13,629 nucleotides of DNA from an uncultured Atopobium sp. (GCA_937926845.1 CALBBS010000264.1:1-13629); one strand, 5' to 3'; counted from the stretch's first letter, positions 1-6,806 are shown. Numbers and translations are program-made. The notes: a model not told the origin generated them from the letters alone.

Positions 1-103
1 TGGAAAAGTCGGCTGTGGTGATTGCATCCGTTGCAACCAAAAGCAGTGATTCTAGTGCGCCTTTAAGCGACTCGGAATCTAAATAGGTAAGCTCTTCTGC
101 CAT
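1..103 (-). CDS. scpB: ScpB, segregation and condensation protein B (N-terminal 34 codons only)
   Basis: ScpB is the winged-helix partner of ScpA in the bacterial SMC-ScpAB condensin, which compacts and segregates the chromosome. Only the first 34 codons are present; the gene runs off the left edge. The visible protein starts MAEELTYLDSESLKGALESL and continues with a leucine-rich helix, matching the 'ALEALLFVA' opening typical of ScpB. The ATG (101-103) lies 3 bases after the scpA stop. A good ribosome binding site, GAGGCGG, is contained in the last codons of scpA, so the two are probably translationally coupled. The identification rests on a short N-terminus plus position directly after scpA, which is the usual order. 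Confidence 0.8.
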   Translation of the reverse strand, partial: MAEELTYLDSESLKGALESLLLVATDAITTADFS

Positions 104-106
104 AAG

Positions 107-1036
107 TTATTCCGCCTCTTTCTGTGCTTCATCGGGCGTTTGAGTTAACGATACGAGCGTCTGCTGGACGTCTTGGAGCGCATTTTGAGACAAGTTAAAT
201 CCATCAAGAGTTGGCTCATCACTAGATAGTTCTTCTAGTTCCAAAAGAACTGACTCATCAAGCTGGTATGAATCTGCGCCCTCTATGTGTTCAATCTCAA
301 TCTCGCCAAAGATGACATCCTGCTGAACACGAACAAGACCGCGCTTAAAGAGCTCAAGCACTGCCAAGAAGTTTGCAACCACAATTTCTGGCGTATCTTG
401 ACCGTCTAAGAGCTCAGAGAACGTCACCTTGCCCTTAGAGCGCGTGAGTCGGTCCACAGAAGCTACCGTCAGGGCCACTGGGAGCCTTTTTGGTGCCACA
501 TGTTCTGCTTCAAGCAAGAATGTCTCACGTTTTGAGTCAATGTCCGCACAGATGACAGCAAGGCTTCTGAGGGTAATGCCCTCAAGATAGTCTGGCATGA
601 GGTTCAAGAAATCAGGATCTGGGCCCACTGAGCGTGGGAACATGTACGACTCTGCCTCCATGCGGCTACCCAGCGCAGCACCCGCATTTCTAAACTGCTT
701 ATAGGCAATAAGGCGAGCAATAAGAACTTCTCGAGCCTCATCAGGAGAAAGCCCGTCAAGCTCGTCATCATACTCATCCTCATCGTATGAATTTTTGAGC
801 GAAACATCTTGAGGTACCAAGGCATGAGCCTTCATGTCCAAAAGCGTTGACGCAACAAGGACAAAGTCACTGGCAACATCTAGGTCAAGCTCTTCCATGG
901 CGTCAACTTCTGCCAAGTACTGATCAGCAACCTCAGAGATAGAAATAGAGCCAATGGCAACTTTTTGCCTACTTACTAGCTGAAGCAGCAGGTCAAAAGG
1001 GCCAGAATATGTTGCAGTGTTTACTTTGTACGACAT
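107..1036 (-). CDS. scpA: ScpA, segregation and condensation protein A (kleisin)
   Basis: ScpA is the kleisin subunit that bridges the two heads of the SMC dimer and binds ScpB; it acts on the nucleoid. The protein has 309 residues. The N-terminal signature YSGPFDLLLQLVSRQK, followed by the SISEVADQYL helix, is the classical ScpA opening (F-x-GP-x-DLLL...I-x-x-QYL) that contacts the SMC neck. The middle is acidic and low complexity (about residues 84-98, rich in D and E), and the C-terminal part (about 200-275) has the winged-helix-like pattern that binds the SMC cap. Its length is somewhat above the usual 240-270 because of an acidic C-terminal extension. The ATG shares its A with the stop of the upstream protease (TAATG), so translation is very likely coupled. 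scpB follows after 3 bases. Confidence 0.95.
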   Translation of the reverse strand: MSYKVNTATYSGPFDLLLQLVSRQKVAIGSISISEVADQYLAEVDAMEELDLDVASDFVLVASTLLDMKAHALVPQDVSLKNSYDEDEYDDELDGLSPDEAREVLIARLIAYKQFRNAGAALGSRMEAESYMFPRSVGPDPDFLNLMPDYLEGITLRSLAVICADIDSKRETFLLEAEHVAPKRLPVALTVASVDRLTRSKGKVTFSELLDGQDTPEIVVANFLAVLELFKRGLVRVQQDVIFGEIEIEHIEGADSYQLDESVLLELEELSSDEPTLDGFNLSQNALQDVQQTLVSLTQTPDEAQKEAE

Positions 1037-1716
1037 TAGATGATTCTCGCAAGCAGGCTCAAAATGACGTTAGAAATGCCCCCAATAATGGACGAGAAAA
1101 AGCCAGGCGCAAAGAACATGAGTCCCACTACAGCAATCATACAGTAAGGCTCAATGGCGTAGAACTTTTGACGGTTTTTCTCGCCAAGAAAATATAACAG
1201 CAGCTTAGAGCCGTCCAAAGGTGGAATTGGCAGCATGTTAAAGACTGCCAGGCTTACGTTAATCTGAATGTAGAAGATTACCAGCGAAGAAACGTAGTAC
1301 ATTACCAGCGGATTATATGCTGCACCAAATACAACAGCTAGCTCGTTGAGCAAACGCAACAGGAGTGCGCCGAGAAACGCCTGCAAAATGTTAGAAGCTG
1401 GACCTGCTAGCGCTACAAGAATCTCGTCACGACGACGATCTTTGAGGTAGTTTGGGTTATAGGGAACAGGCTTTGCATAACCAAAGCTAGGGCCACCCAT
1501 CAACACCAACATAAGCGGTAGAAGAACCGTACCAAATAGGTCAATGTGTGCGAGCGGATTGAGCGTCAATCGACCAGACATTTTTGCTGTAGGGTCTCCG
1601 CACTTATAGGCCACATAACCATGAGACACCTCATGAATCACAATGGCAAAGATTACCAGTGCAAATTCAGCAAGCGTTGTCAAAAGCGATGGAATTGATG
1701 TTAAAGCAGTTGGCAC
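1036..1716 (-). CDS. Site-2 protease family zinc metalloprotease (M50, SpoIVFB/YwhC type, no PDZ)
   Basis: This is an integral-membrane zinc protease of family M50 that cuts within or near transmembrane helices; its substrate cannot be told. With the start chosen here it has 226 residues. The zinc motif HEVSH is at about residues 28-32, followed by GYVAYKCGDPTAKMSGRLTL, typical of the YwhC/Rip2-like group. The third metal ligand is the aspartate of NMLPIPPLDG near residue 168. There are five or six hydrophobic segments and no PDZ domain. I chose GTG at 1714-1716 because AAGGAT (1721-1726) sits 4 bases upstream. A TTG at 1765-1767 would add 17 residues but has no good binding site, and that segment holds a hairpin with a T tract. 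The stop overlaps the scpA ATG (TAATG). A protease gene beside scpAB is a common arrangement in Gram-positive bacteria. Confidence 0.9.
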   Translation of the reverse strand: MPTALTSIPSLLTTLAEFALVIFAIVIHEVSHGYVAYKCGDPTAKMSGRLTLNPLAHIDLFGTVLLPLMLVLMGGPSFGYAKPVPYNPNYLKDRRRDEILVALAGPASNILQAFLGALLLRLLNELAVVFGAAYNPLVMYYVSSLVIFYIQINVSLAVFNMLPIPPLDGSKLLLYFLGEKNRQKFYAIEPYCMIAVVGLMFFAPGFFSSIIGGISNVILSLLARII

Positions 1717-1740
1717 AATAATCCTTATCTCAACATCTGC

Positions 1741-1762
1741 AAAAACCGTGCAGACAGGCACG
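1741..1762 (-). terminator. Terminator-like or attenuator hairpin upstream of the M50 protease gene
   Basis: Read on the minus strand, CGTGC and GCACG form a perfect 5-bp stem around a 6-base loop (1747-1762), followed by a G and then TTTTT-type sequence at 1741-1745. It lies about 100 bases beyond the ABC-F stop and 25 bases before the protease GTG. It could end the ABC-F transcript. Since there is little room for a promoter after it, it could instead attenuate the protease-scpA-scpB transcript. The stem is short, so this is a tentative call. Confidence 0.35.
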
Positions 1763-1796
1763 TACAAACAAAGACTCTCAAGAACATGACGTTAGT

Positions 1797-1833
1797 TACA
1801 AGACAGTAGGTACAAGACAGTAGGTACAAGACA
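1797..1833. repeat. 14-bp tandem repeat, 2.6 copies
   Basis: The unit TACAAGACAGTAGG occurs at 1797-1810 and again, exactly, at 1811-1824. A third partial copy (TACAAGACA) follows at 1825-1833. It lies between the ABC-F stop and the M50 protease start, both on the minus strand, so it falls in the leader or promoter region of the protease-scpA-scpB operon. Confidence 0.85.
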
Positions 1834-1859
1834 ATTTTACCCAAGATTGGCAAAACTAC

Positions 1860-3878
1860 CTACTCATCAATGTCTGCTTCCATTTTTTCTGAAAGCTCCA
1901 ACCATTCAGCCTCAAGCGCAGGAATCTTCTTAGAAAGTGCCTGGTATTCAGCCATACACTCATCAAACTTTTGAGGATCATTATAGAGAGCCTCGTCAGC
2001 CATAAGCGTCATGAGCTCATCGTAGCGTTTGTGTGCAGGAGTCAGCGCTGCCTCAACCTCGTCCAGACGTTTCTTGGTCTCTCTAAGCGCACGACTTCTA
2101 CGATTGCGCTCCTCTGCCTCAGCTCTTCTCTGCTCCTTAGTCTTCACATTGCGAGAAGATCCTGCAGCTTGGCCTGCCTCTGGACCAGCACTCTTAACCG
2201 CTCTTGCACCCGATGTTCCATACGAGGACACCGTCTTGCTCGACGTCTCTCCCTGCGCTGCTGCTTGGAGCTCTGCAAGCTTAAAGAGAAAGTAATCGTA
2301 GTCGCCGTCATAGACCGTAACCTTGTGGTCACGAACGTCTACTACCTTGTTAGCAACAGCTCTGACCAGGTGCTCATCGTGACTGATCAAGATGATAGTT
2401 CCGGGGAAGTCAACAAGCGCCTTCTCTAGAACGTCAACAGAATCAATGTCCAGGTGATTAGTAGGCTCGTCCAGGAGCAACAGAGGATCAGGAGAAACAA
2501 GCATCTTAGCAAGTGCGAGACGGGCACGCTCACCACCAGAAAGTACATTTACGCGTTTCTCAACGTCATCGCCATGGAAAAGGAAAGCGCCTAGTAATCT
2601 GCGCTCTTCTGAAGTAGTCCAGCCAGCAGCAACGGTATCAAGCTCTGCAAGTACCGTATTTGCAGGATTGAGCTCTTCAAGCTGGTGCTGTGCATAATAG
2701 GCTTCAGTGACGTTTTGACCCAGGCTAATCTGTCCAGCATCTGGCTTAAGTTTGCCAGCAATAAGCTTCATAAGAGTAGATTTACCAGCACCGTTAGGGC
2801 CAACAAGCGCTACGTGATCTCCGCGGTAGAGCTTTAGGTCAACGTTATCGTAGACAAAGTTATCCTCATAAGATTTGGCCACGCCCTCAAGAGAAATGAC
2901 GGTATCTCCGGTACGAGGAGGTTCTGGGAACCTAAAATGCATGTGATGAGACTGCTCTGGAAGAACTACCAGCTCTTCACGAATCTTCTCGACCTTTGCC
3001 ACGCGCTCTTGAACCTGTTTGGCCTTGGTAGGCTTATACCTAAATCGCTCAATGAAGGTTTCCATGTGAGCAATGTCGCGCTCTTGAGCTGCGCGTTTAG
3101 CACGGAGTTGCTCAAGATTTTCTTCTCGCTGGTGAAGATAGCCGGAATAGTTGCCGGTATAGGTTACGAGCATACGATTCTCAAGCGCCGCCACGTGCGT
3201 TACGCATGCATCCATAAACGAGCGGTCATGGCTTACCAGCAAAACCGTACCGTCATATGACGATAAGAACCTCTCAAGCCACTGGACAGATTCCAAGTCC
3301 AAGTGGTTAGTAGGCTCGTCCAGAAGAAGAACATCAGGACGACGCAGAAGCAGCTTTGACAAAGAGATACGCATCTGCCAGCCGCCCGAAAACTCTTTAG
3401 CTGGCTTGTCAAAATCTTCTACTGGAAATCCAAGACCTGCAAGAATCTGACGAGCTCTACTCTCTAGTTCATAGCCACCAAGACGCTCGAAGCGCTCCAT
3501 AGCATGAGCATAATCTTCAAGATACTTATTGAGCGTTGCACCTTCGGGAGTTTCGGCAATTTTGATTGAAAGGTCGTTAACCTTTCTCTCCCACTGTTTA
3601 ATCTCATGAGCGGATTCGATAACCTCGTTGAGGGCAGTCCTATCTCCCATGAGCTCTGTCTCTTGCTCAAGATATCCCAGGGTAGCATCTTTTGCAAAGG
3701 TAACGCTTCCCTCATCAGCAGACTCTAGGCCCATAATGATCTTTAGAAGCGTAGTCTTACCAGCACCATTAGGACCAACTAAAGCCCAACGCTCTCCTGC
3801 ATTGAGCTGAAGTGTTGCATTTGAATAAAGGACTCTACCACCAAATGACTTAGAAATCTTATCCGCAAGAGCAATCAA
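1860..3878 (-). CDS. ABC-F family ATPase (YdiF/YheS-like ribosome-associated translation factor)
   Basis: This is a soluble protein with two ATP-binding cassettes and no membrane part. ABC-F proteins bind the ribosomal E site and help stalled or difficult translation; some protect against antibiotics. The 672 residues contain Walker A GPNGAGKTT (35-43) and GPNGAGKST (360-368), signatures FSGGW (163-167) and LSGGE (446-450), and Walker B LLLDEPTNHLD near 184-194 and 467-477. The H-switch SHD is at 216-218 and 499-501. The linker contains FIERFRYKPTKAKQVQERVA (275-294), a hallmark of the YdiF/YheS group. The C-terminal tail (about 580-670) is a charged coiled coil. Start is TTG (3876-3878) with AGGAG 5 bases upstream; no ATG fits. 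A 10-bp inverted repeat covers the start codon. Nothing points specifically to antibiotic resistance, so a housekeeping role is more likely. Confidence 0.95.
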   Translation of the reverse strand: MIALADKISKSFGGRVLYSNATLQLNAGERWALVGPNGAGKTTLLKIIMGLESADEGSVTFAKDATLGYLEQETELMGDRTALNEVIESAHEIKQWERKVNDLSIKIAETPEGATLNKYLEDYAHAMERFERLGGYELESRARQILAGLGFPVEDFDKPAKEFSGGWQMRISLSKLLLRRPDVLLLDEPTNHLDLESVQWLERFLSSYDGTVLLVSHDRSFMDACVTHVAALENRMLVTYTGNYSGYLHQREENLEQLRAKRAAQERDIAHMETFIERFRYKPTKAKQVQERVAKVEKIREELVVLPEQSHHMHFRFPEPPRTGDTVISLEGVAKSYEDNFVYDNVDLKLYRGDHVALVGPNGAGKSTLMKLIAGKLKPDAGQISLGQNVTEAYYAQHQLEELNPANTVLAELDTVAAGWTTSEERRLLGAFLFHGDDVEKRVNVLSGGERARLALAKMLVSPDPLLLLDEPTNHLDIDSVDVLEKALVDFPGTIILISHDEHLVRAVANKVVDVRDHKVTVYDGDYDYFLFKLAELQAAAQGETSSKTVSSYGTSGARAVKSAGPEAGQAAGSSRNVKTKEQRRAEAEERNRRSRALRETKKRLDEVEAALTPAHKRYDELMTLMADEALYNDPQKFDECMAEYQALSKKIPALEAEWLELSEKMEADIDE

Positions 3879-3930
3879 GTGAACTCCTCATACATATCTG
3901 AACTGGATAAGTATAAGTCATTCACTTGAT
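3874..3930 (-). promoter_or_regulatory. ABC-F leader with perfect 10-bp inverted repeat spanning the start codon
   Basis: ATCAAGTGAA (3874-3883) and TTCACTTGAT (3921-3930) are perfect reverse complements separated by 37 bases. On the minus strand the downstream arm contains the TTG start codon and directly follows the AGGAG ribosome binding site. If both arms are transcribed, pairing would cover the start codon. A near-copy of this whole block lies at 5076-5133. Confidence 0.6.
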
Positions 3931-3940
3931 TTACGTGCAA
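3910..3940 (-). promoter_or_regulatory. Possible sigma-A-type promoter of the ABC-F gene
   Basis: On the minus strand a -35-like TTGCAC (3935-3940) and a -10-like TATACT (3910-3915) are separated by 19 bases, which is longer than ideal. If used, transcription would begin near 3902 and the upstream arm of the inverted repeat (3921-3930) would lie inside the promoter spacer rather than in the RNA. Confidence 0.35.
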
Positions 3941-3972
3941 AATTATGTAAATGAAACCAGGCTTATGAAGAT

Positions 3973-4923
3973 TTATTGACGCTTCTTATGAAGGAAAAGA
4001 GCTGCGGCAGCAACAACGATAGTTGCACCAGCAACACCAATAATTAGAGGAAGCGTAAGAGCGTTGTCACCTGTATCTGGCAGTACGGACTTCTTAACCT
4101 TCTTAGCCTTTGGAGCCTCTGGCTGAGGCTGTGGCTGAGGTTCTGGTGCTGGAGTTGGCTCAGGCTGTGGCGCTGGAGCAGGTGTTGGATCTGGGTCTGG
4201 AACCGTAGGTGGAATTTTAGGATCAACAAAGGTTACTGTTGCAGATGTTTCTGTACCAGTAATCTGGCCAACGCGAACCGTGGTATCAATCTGGTAACCA
4301 TCAATAGTGGTGAGCTGAGTAATAGTAGTAGAAGTGTTACCAATTAGATTAGGGATAACTACCGTACCATCAGCGCCAGTAGTAAGAGAGTAGCTACCAT
4401 CAGCCTCCATGGTAAGAATACCAGTCTGAGTAAATGGAGGTGTTGGGATACGTGGTCCTGCAATGTTTGCCGCAGTAGCCTTAAGAGTTGCGCCGGCAAT
4501 AGGGTTTCCATCTGTGTCAACGACTTTAACAATAATATGGCCTAAAATTGGCTGGTTCTCCAATTCAGCAACAACTACATCGCCTAGACCTGATGAAGCG
4601 TCTTGAAAAACGTAAGAAACAGAGTCGACCTGATGAACATAGCCTTCTTTATAAGTGGTTTGTTCAACTCTATAAGCGCCGTCAGGAAGAGGAAGATAAG
4701 GTCTAAAGTAACCGTCTGATCCCGTGTCACCCTCGGCCACGATAGTAGAACCACCTTGATAAATTACAACATGTACACCCTCAATTGGTTCACGTGTGTA
4801 TTTATCAACAGCGAGAGCACTAATCTCATTAGAGTCTGCAAGTGCAATTGTTGGAGCGATGACTGACACAACGAGCGTCAACGCAACAAAGATAGCAAGG
4901 ACAATGTTTTTATATCTCTTCAA
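3973..4923 (-). CDS. LPxTG-anchored surface protein with two SpaA/Cna-B-like domains (paralog 1)
   Basis: This is a secreted cell-wall protein, probably attached to peptidoglycan by a sortase and used for adhesion or as a pilus-like component; the ligand is unknown. With the start used here it has 316 residues. It has a signal peptide (MKRYKNIV... hydrophobic core, ALA-D cleavage near residue 29), a first Cna-B-like beta domain (about 30-120) and a second (about 129-236, GHIIVKVVDTDGNPIAGATL to VTFVD). A proline-rich stalk (about 239-271) follows, then LPDTG (281-285), a hydrophobic helix and the tail KKRQ. I prefer TTG at 4921-4923 because GAGGGA (4930-4935) lies 6 bases upstream, the same layout as in the paralog. 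An ATG at 4945-4947 would add 8 residues but has no binding site. No sortase gene is in the window. Confidence 0.85.
   Translation of the reverse strand: MKRYKNIVLAIFVALTLVVSVIAPTIALADSNEISALAVDKYTREPIEGVHVVIYQGGSTIVAEGDTGSDGYFRPYLPLPDGAYRVEQTTYKEGYVHQVDSVSYVFQDASSGLGDVVVAELENQPILGHIIVKVVDTDGNPIAGATLKATAANIAGPRIPTPPFTQTGILTMEADGSYSLTTGADGTVVIPNLIGNTSTTITQLTTIDGYQIDTTVRVGQITGTETSATVTFVDPKIPPTVPDPDPTPAPAPQPEPTPAPEPQPQPQPEAPKAKKVKKSVLPDTGDNALTLPLIIGVAGATIVVAAAALFLHKKRQ
4111..4197 (-). repeat. Proline-rich low-complexity stalk coding repeat (paralog 1)
   Basis: The DNA is a degenerate repeat encoding alternating Pro-Glu, Pro-Gln, Pro-Ala and Pro-Thr pairs. Such segments usually span the peptidoglycan layer just before a sorting signal. 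A comparable tract occurs in the neighbouring paralog at 5325-5411, so slippage or recombination between the two is possible. Confidence 0.8.
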
Positions 4924-5177
4924 TTCAATTCCCTCAAACCGAATCATACAAGTAAATAGTTCTATCTATAGTAAGGGAATTAGACATTAAAATAAAGATA
5001 ATATCCACCACTAAACACAATTATTTCAAATTTTTAACTGGCAAAACTGAGGAAATCTGTACTCACCTTATAAAAATCAAGTGAACTCCCCATACATTTT
5101 CAAATTACTAAATGCACAGGTTGTCAACTTGATAGACATAAACAAATTTTGAAGCAGATTCAATAAATCCTGTAGTC
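4924..5177. other. AT-rich intergenic region between the two surface-protein genes
   Basis: This 254-base region holds the downstream flank of paralog 2 and the upstream flank of paralog 1, both on the minus strand. It contains the ABC-F leader copy (5076-5133). A TACTAT box (minus strand, near 4968-4973) could be a -10 for paralog 1, but no convincing -35 is 17 bases away. No convincing intrinsic terminator is seen after paralog 2, so read-through into paralog 1 is possible. Confidence 0.5.
5076..5133 (-). repeat. Degenerate second copy of the ABC-F leader and start region
   Basis: Positions 5076-5098 match 3874-3896 at 22 of 23 bases. The outer inverted arms ATCAAGT and ACTTGAT are also kept at almost the same spacing (58 versus 57 bases), while the middle has diverged. 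On the minus strand it reads GGGGAG, TTCAC, then TTG ATT like the ABC-F start, but runs into a stop after five codons. A consensus -35 hexamer TTGACA lies within it (5122-5127), without a good -10. It starts 44 bases beyond the paralog 2 stop; the ABC-F copy starts 42 bases beyond the paralog 1 stop. Confidence 0.75.
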
Positions 5178-6599
5178 TTAGAAACGTTTGTTGCTCAGAT
5201 ACATTGAGACACCAGCAAGAGAGCTTAATGTACCTGTAATTCCAACAATTAAAGAAGAGACACTAGAAATGTCAGATGTGTCTGGAAGAACAGCCTTCTT
5301 TTTCTTTGGAGTCTTAGGCTTTTCCGGAGTCTGTGGTTGAGGCTCAGGAGTAGGCTCTGGAGTTGGCTCAGGCTGAGGTTCTGGTTGTGGCTCTGGAGCA
5401 GGTGGCTCTGGTCTACGATTTACAAACGTAACTGTAGTTGTCTCGTTAGAGCCAGTAATCTCACCAACCTGAGGATTAGGATCATCAATAGTGTAACCAT
5501 CAAGAGTGGTTATTTGAGTAATGGTGGAGCCAACATGAGTCAAATAATCAGGAATAATTACAGTACCATCTGGTCCTGTAGTCAGGTTGTAATGAGTGTC
5601 ATTCTCTTCATTAAAAATTGAAAGCTGACCTGTTTGTGTATAAGATACACCACGTGCTGGAGCAGCTTGCGTTAGAGGTCGAGGTTCATCAGTACCTGGT
5701 AACAGAGCTGGATTTGGCGGATCAAAGCTTGGAAAACTAGGTGGCATTGCAGGAGAAGGTTCACCAGGTGTGACTACCTCAGCCATAGTAGCAGTCAAAG
5801 TTGCTCCAGCAATAGGATTACCGTATTGATCAACGACCCTAACAATAATATTTCCTATTCTGCGTTTTAATCTATAAACCGCATAAACATCTGTATCAAA
5901 TGTTCGCATAGTAGAATCATACTTAAAGGTAACTGCATGTGGGGAACTATAAAGCTGGCCAGTGTGATCATAATTAACAATGTCAAATAGACCTGATCCT
6001 GTGTCATACGAGTATGAATCAGGAATATTTTTTGGAATTAAGGTATAGCTACCATTTACAGGAACTCTAACTGAAGAATTAGATGGAATATCTGAGCCAA
6101 CAGTATTTCCAAATTCATCTTGGACATCTACGGTAACTCCTGAAATAGATTGAAGATCAGAAGATGGACGATGTTCATAATCTAAGTTTTCTGCTTTTAC
6201 GGTAATGTTAAGGTTACCTAAGATTTGCTTATCAACGATGTTAAGTGTAGTTGAGCTTCCCGTACCAGAAGCAACTCCATTAGGCGTATATGGATAGGTT
6301 GTGTTATCTACTTCGAATCCAGCTTTGAACTTTGTCTGCTGAACCTTATAAGTTCCGTCAGGAAGGCTAAACTGAACGTTACCGTTTGCGTCAGTAACTT
6401 GCTCCGCTACAACAGAGCCAGTCGCCGTATCAGTTACTGTAATTGTTACACCGTCAACAGGTTTACCATAATAGTCATCAGTAACATTTACTGTAAGCTG
6501 GTTATCCCCTGCTGCAAGCGCAGGCTTTGGAGTTCCAATTACAATTACGCAGCATAGCGCAACCAAAATTGACGCTGCTATACACTTGAACTTTTTCAC
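5178..6599 (-). CDS. Cell-wall surface protein with three SpaA/Cna-B-like domains and variant LPDTS sorting motif (paralog 2)
   Basis: This is a secreted, probably wall-associated protein related to its downstream neighbour. The 473 residues show a signal peptide (KKFKCIAASILVALCC..., ALA-A cleavage near 29-30), Cna-B-like domain 1 (about 33-125), a middle domain (about 128-245) absent from the paralog, and a third domain (about 248-396). The third domain starts GNIIVRVVDQYGNPIAGATL and matches the last domain of paralog 1. It carries a proline-rich insertion of about 40 residues near 277-315. A Pro-Glu/Pro-Gln stalk (397-425) leads to LPDTS (438-442), a hydrophobic segment and the tail NKRF. 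The fifth sorting residue is Ser instead of Gly, which may change which sortase acts on it or prevent anchoring. Start is GTG (6597-6599) with GGAAGG (6606-6611) 6 bases upstream. Function in adhesion is inferred. Confidence 0.85.
   Translation of the reverse strand: MKKFKCIAASILVALCCVIVIGTPKPALAAGDNQLTVNVTDDYYGKPVDGVTITVTDTATGSVVAEQVTDANGNVQFSLPDGTYKVQQTKFKAGFEVDNTTYPYTPNGVASGTGSSTTLNIVDKQILGNLNITVKAENLDYEHRPSSDLQSISGVTVDVQDEFGNTVGSDIPSNSSVRVPVNGSYTLIPKNIPDSYSYDTGSGLFDIVNYDHTGQLYSSPHAVTFKYDSTMRTFDTDVYAVYRLKRRIGNIIVRVVDQYGNPIAGATLTATMAEVVTPGEPSPAMPPSFPSFDPPNPALLPGTDEPRPLTQAAPARGVSYTQTGQLSIFNEENDTHYNLTTGPDGTVIIPDYLTHVGSTITQITTLDGYTIDDPNPQVGEITGSNETTTVTFVNRRPEPPAPEPQPEPQPEPTPEPTPEPQPQTPEKPKTPKKKKAVLPDTSDISSVSSLIVGITGTLSSLAGVSMYLSNKRF
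5325..5411 (-). repeat. Proline-rich low-complexity stalk coding repeat (paralog 2)
   Basis: This tract encodes repeated Pro-Glu-Pro and Pro-Gln-Pro units with Thr, ahead of a lysine-rich stretch (KKKK) and the sorting motif. It is similar in sequence and position to the tract at 4111-4197. Confidence 0.8.
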
Positions 6600-6767
6600 T
6601 TCAAACCTTCCAAATCCATTAAGGATTACAATTGTCTAATTCAAATGATAAAAGAAAATATCATTAAAATGAATATAAACTACATTCTAAATTGCAATTT
6701 ATTAAATTTTCATATCATCAACAATAAGAATTAGCTATAAACAGCTATTCCCTATCCATCCACACAC
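6600..6767. other. AT-rich region upstream of surface-protein paralog 2, with a 22-bp dyad
   Basis: This non-coding, strongly AT-rich stretch must hold the promoter of the surface-protein gene on the minus strand. A perfect dyad AATGATA (6644-6650) and TATCATT (6659-6665) with an 8-base spacer lies about 45 bases before the start codon and could be an operator. Several TATA-like hexamers exist, but none has a convincing -35 at the right distance. Confidence 0.45.
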
Positions 6768-6806
6768 AAAAAAGCGAGAAGGCTCATTTACTAAAAGACC
6801 TTCTCG
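6768..6806 (-). terminator. Rho-independent terminator of the VOC gene
   Basis: On the minus strand a perfect 8-bp stem (CGAGAAGG 6799-6806 pairing with CCTTCTCG 6775-6782), loop of 16 bases, is followed by TTTTTT (6768-6773). It lies 35 bases after the VOC gene stop and separates that gene from the surface-protein region. Confidence 0.85.

Noticed and set aside
1971..2429. Plus-strand open frame of about 152 codons opposite the ABC-F C-terminal region
   Set aside because: Low-complexity Leu/Ser/Arg content reflecting the complementary coiled-coil codons; the ABC-F gene fully explains this DNA.
1860..3878. ABC-F protein as an antibiotic-resistance determinant
   Set aside because: The linker and C-terminal coiled coil look like the housekeeping YdiF/YheS group, and no resistance gene or mobile element is nearby.
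3962..3993. Direct repeat of the 9-mer CTTATGAAG at 3962-3970 and 3985-3993
   Set aside because: One copy encodes the lysine-rich tail of the surface protein; a single short AT-rich pair is within chance expectation.
3874..5098. Direct repeats around surface-protein paralog 1 taken as target-site duplications of a transposon
   Set aside because: There are no terminal inverted repeats and no transposase, and the repeats are functional-looking leader sequences placed just after two paralogous genes. Tandem duplication explains them better.
4111..5411. Repetitive GGCTCTGG-like tracts as a possible CRISPR or satellite
   Set aside because: They are degenerate, in frame, and encode proline-rich wall-spanning stalks. 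No spacer-repeat structure exists.
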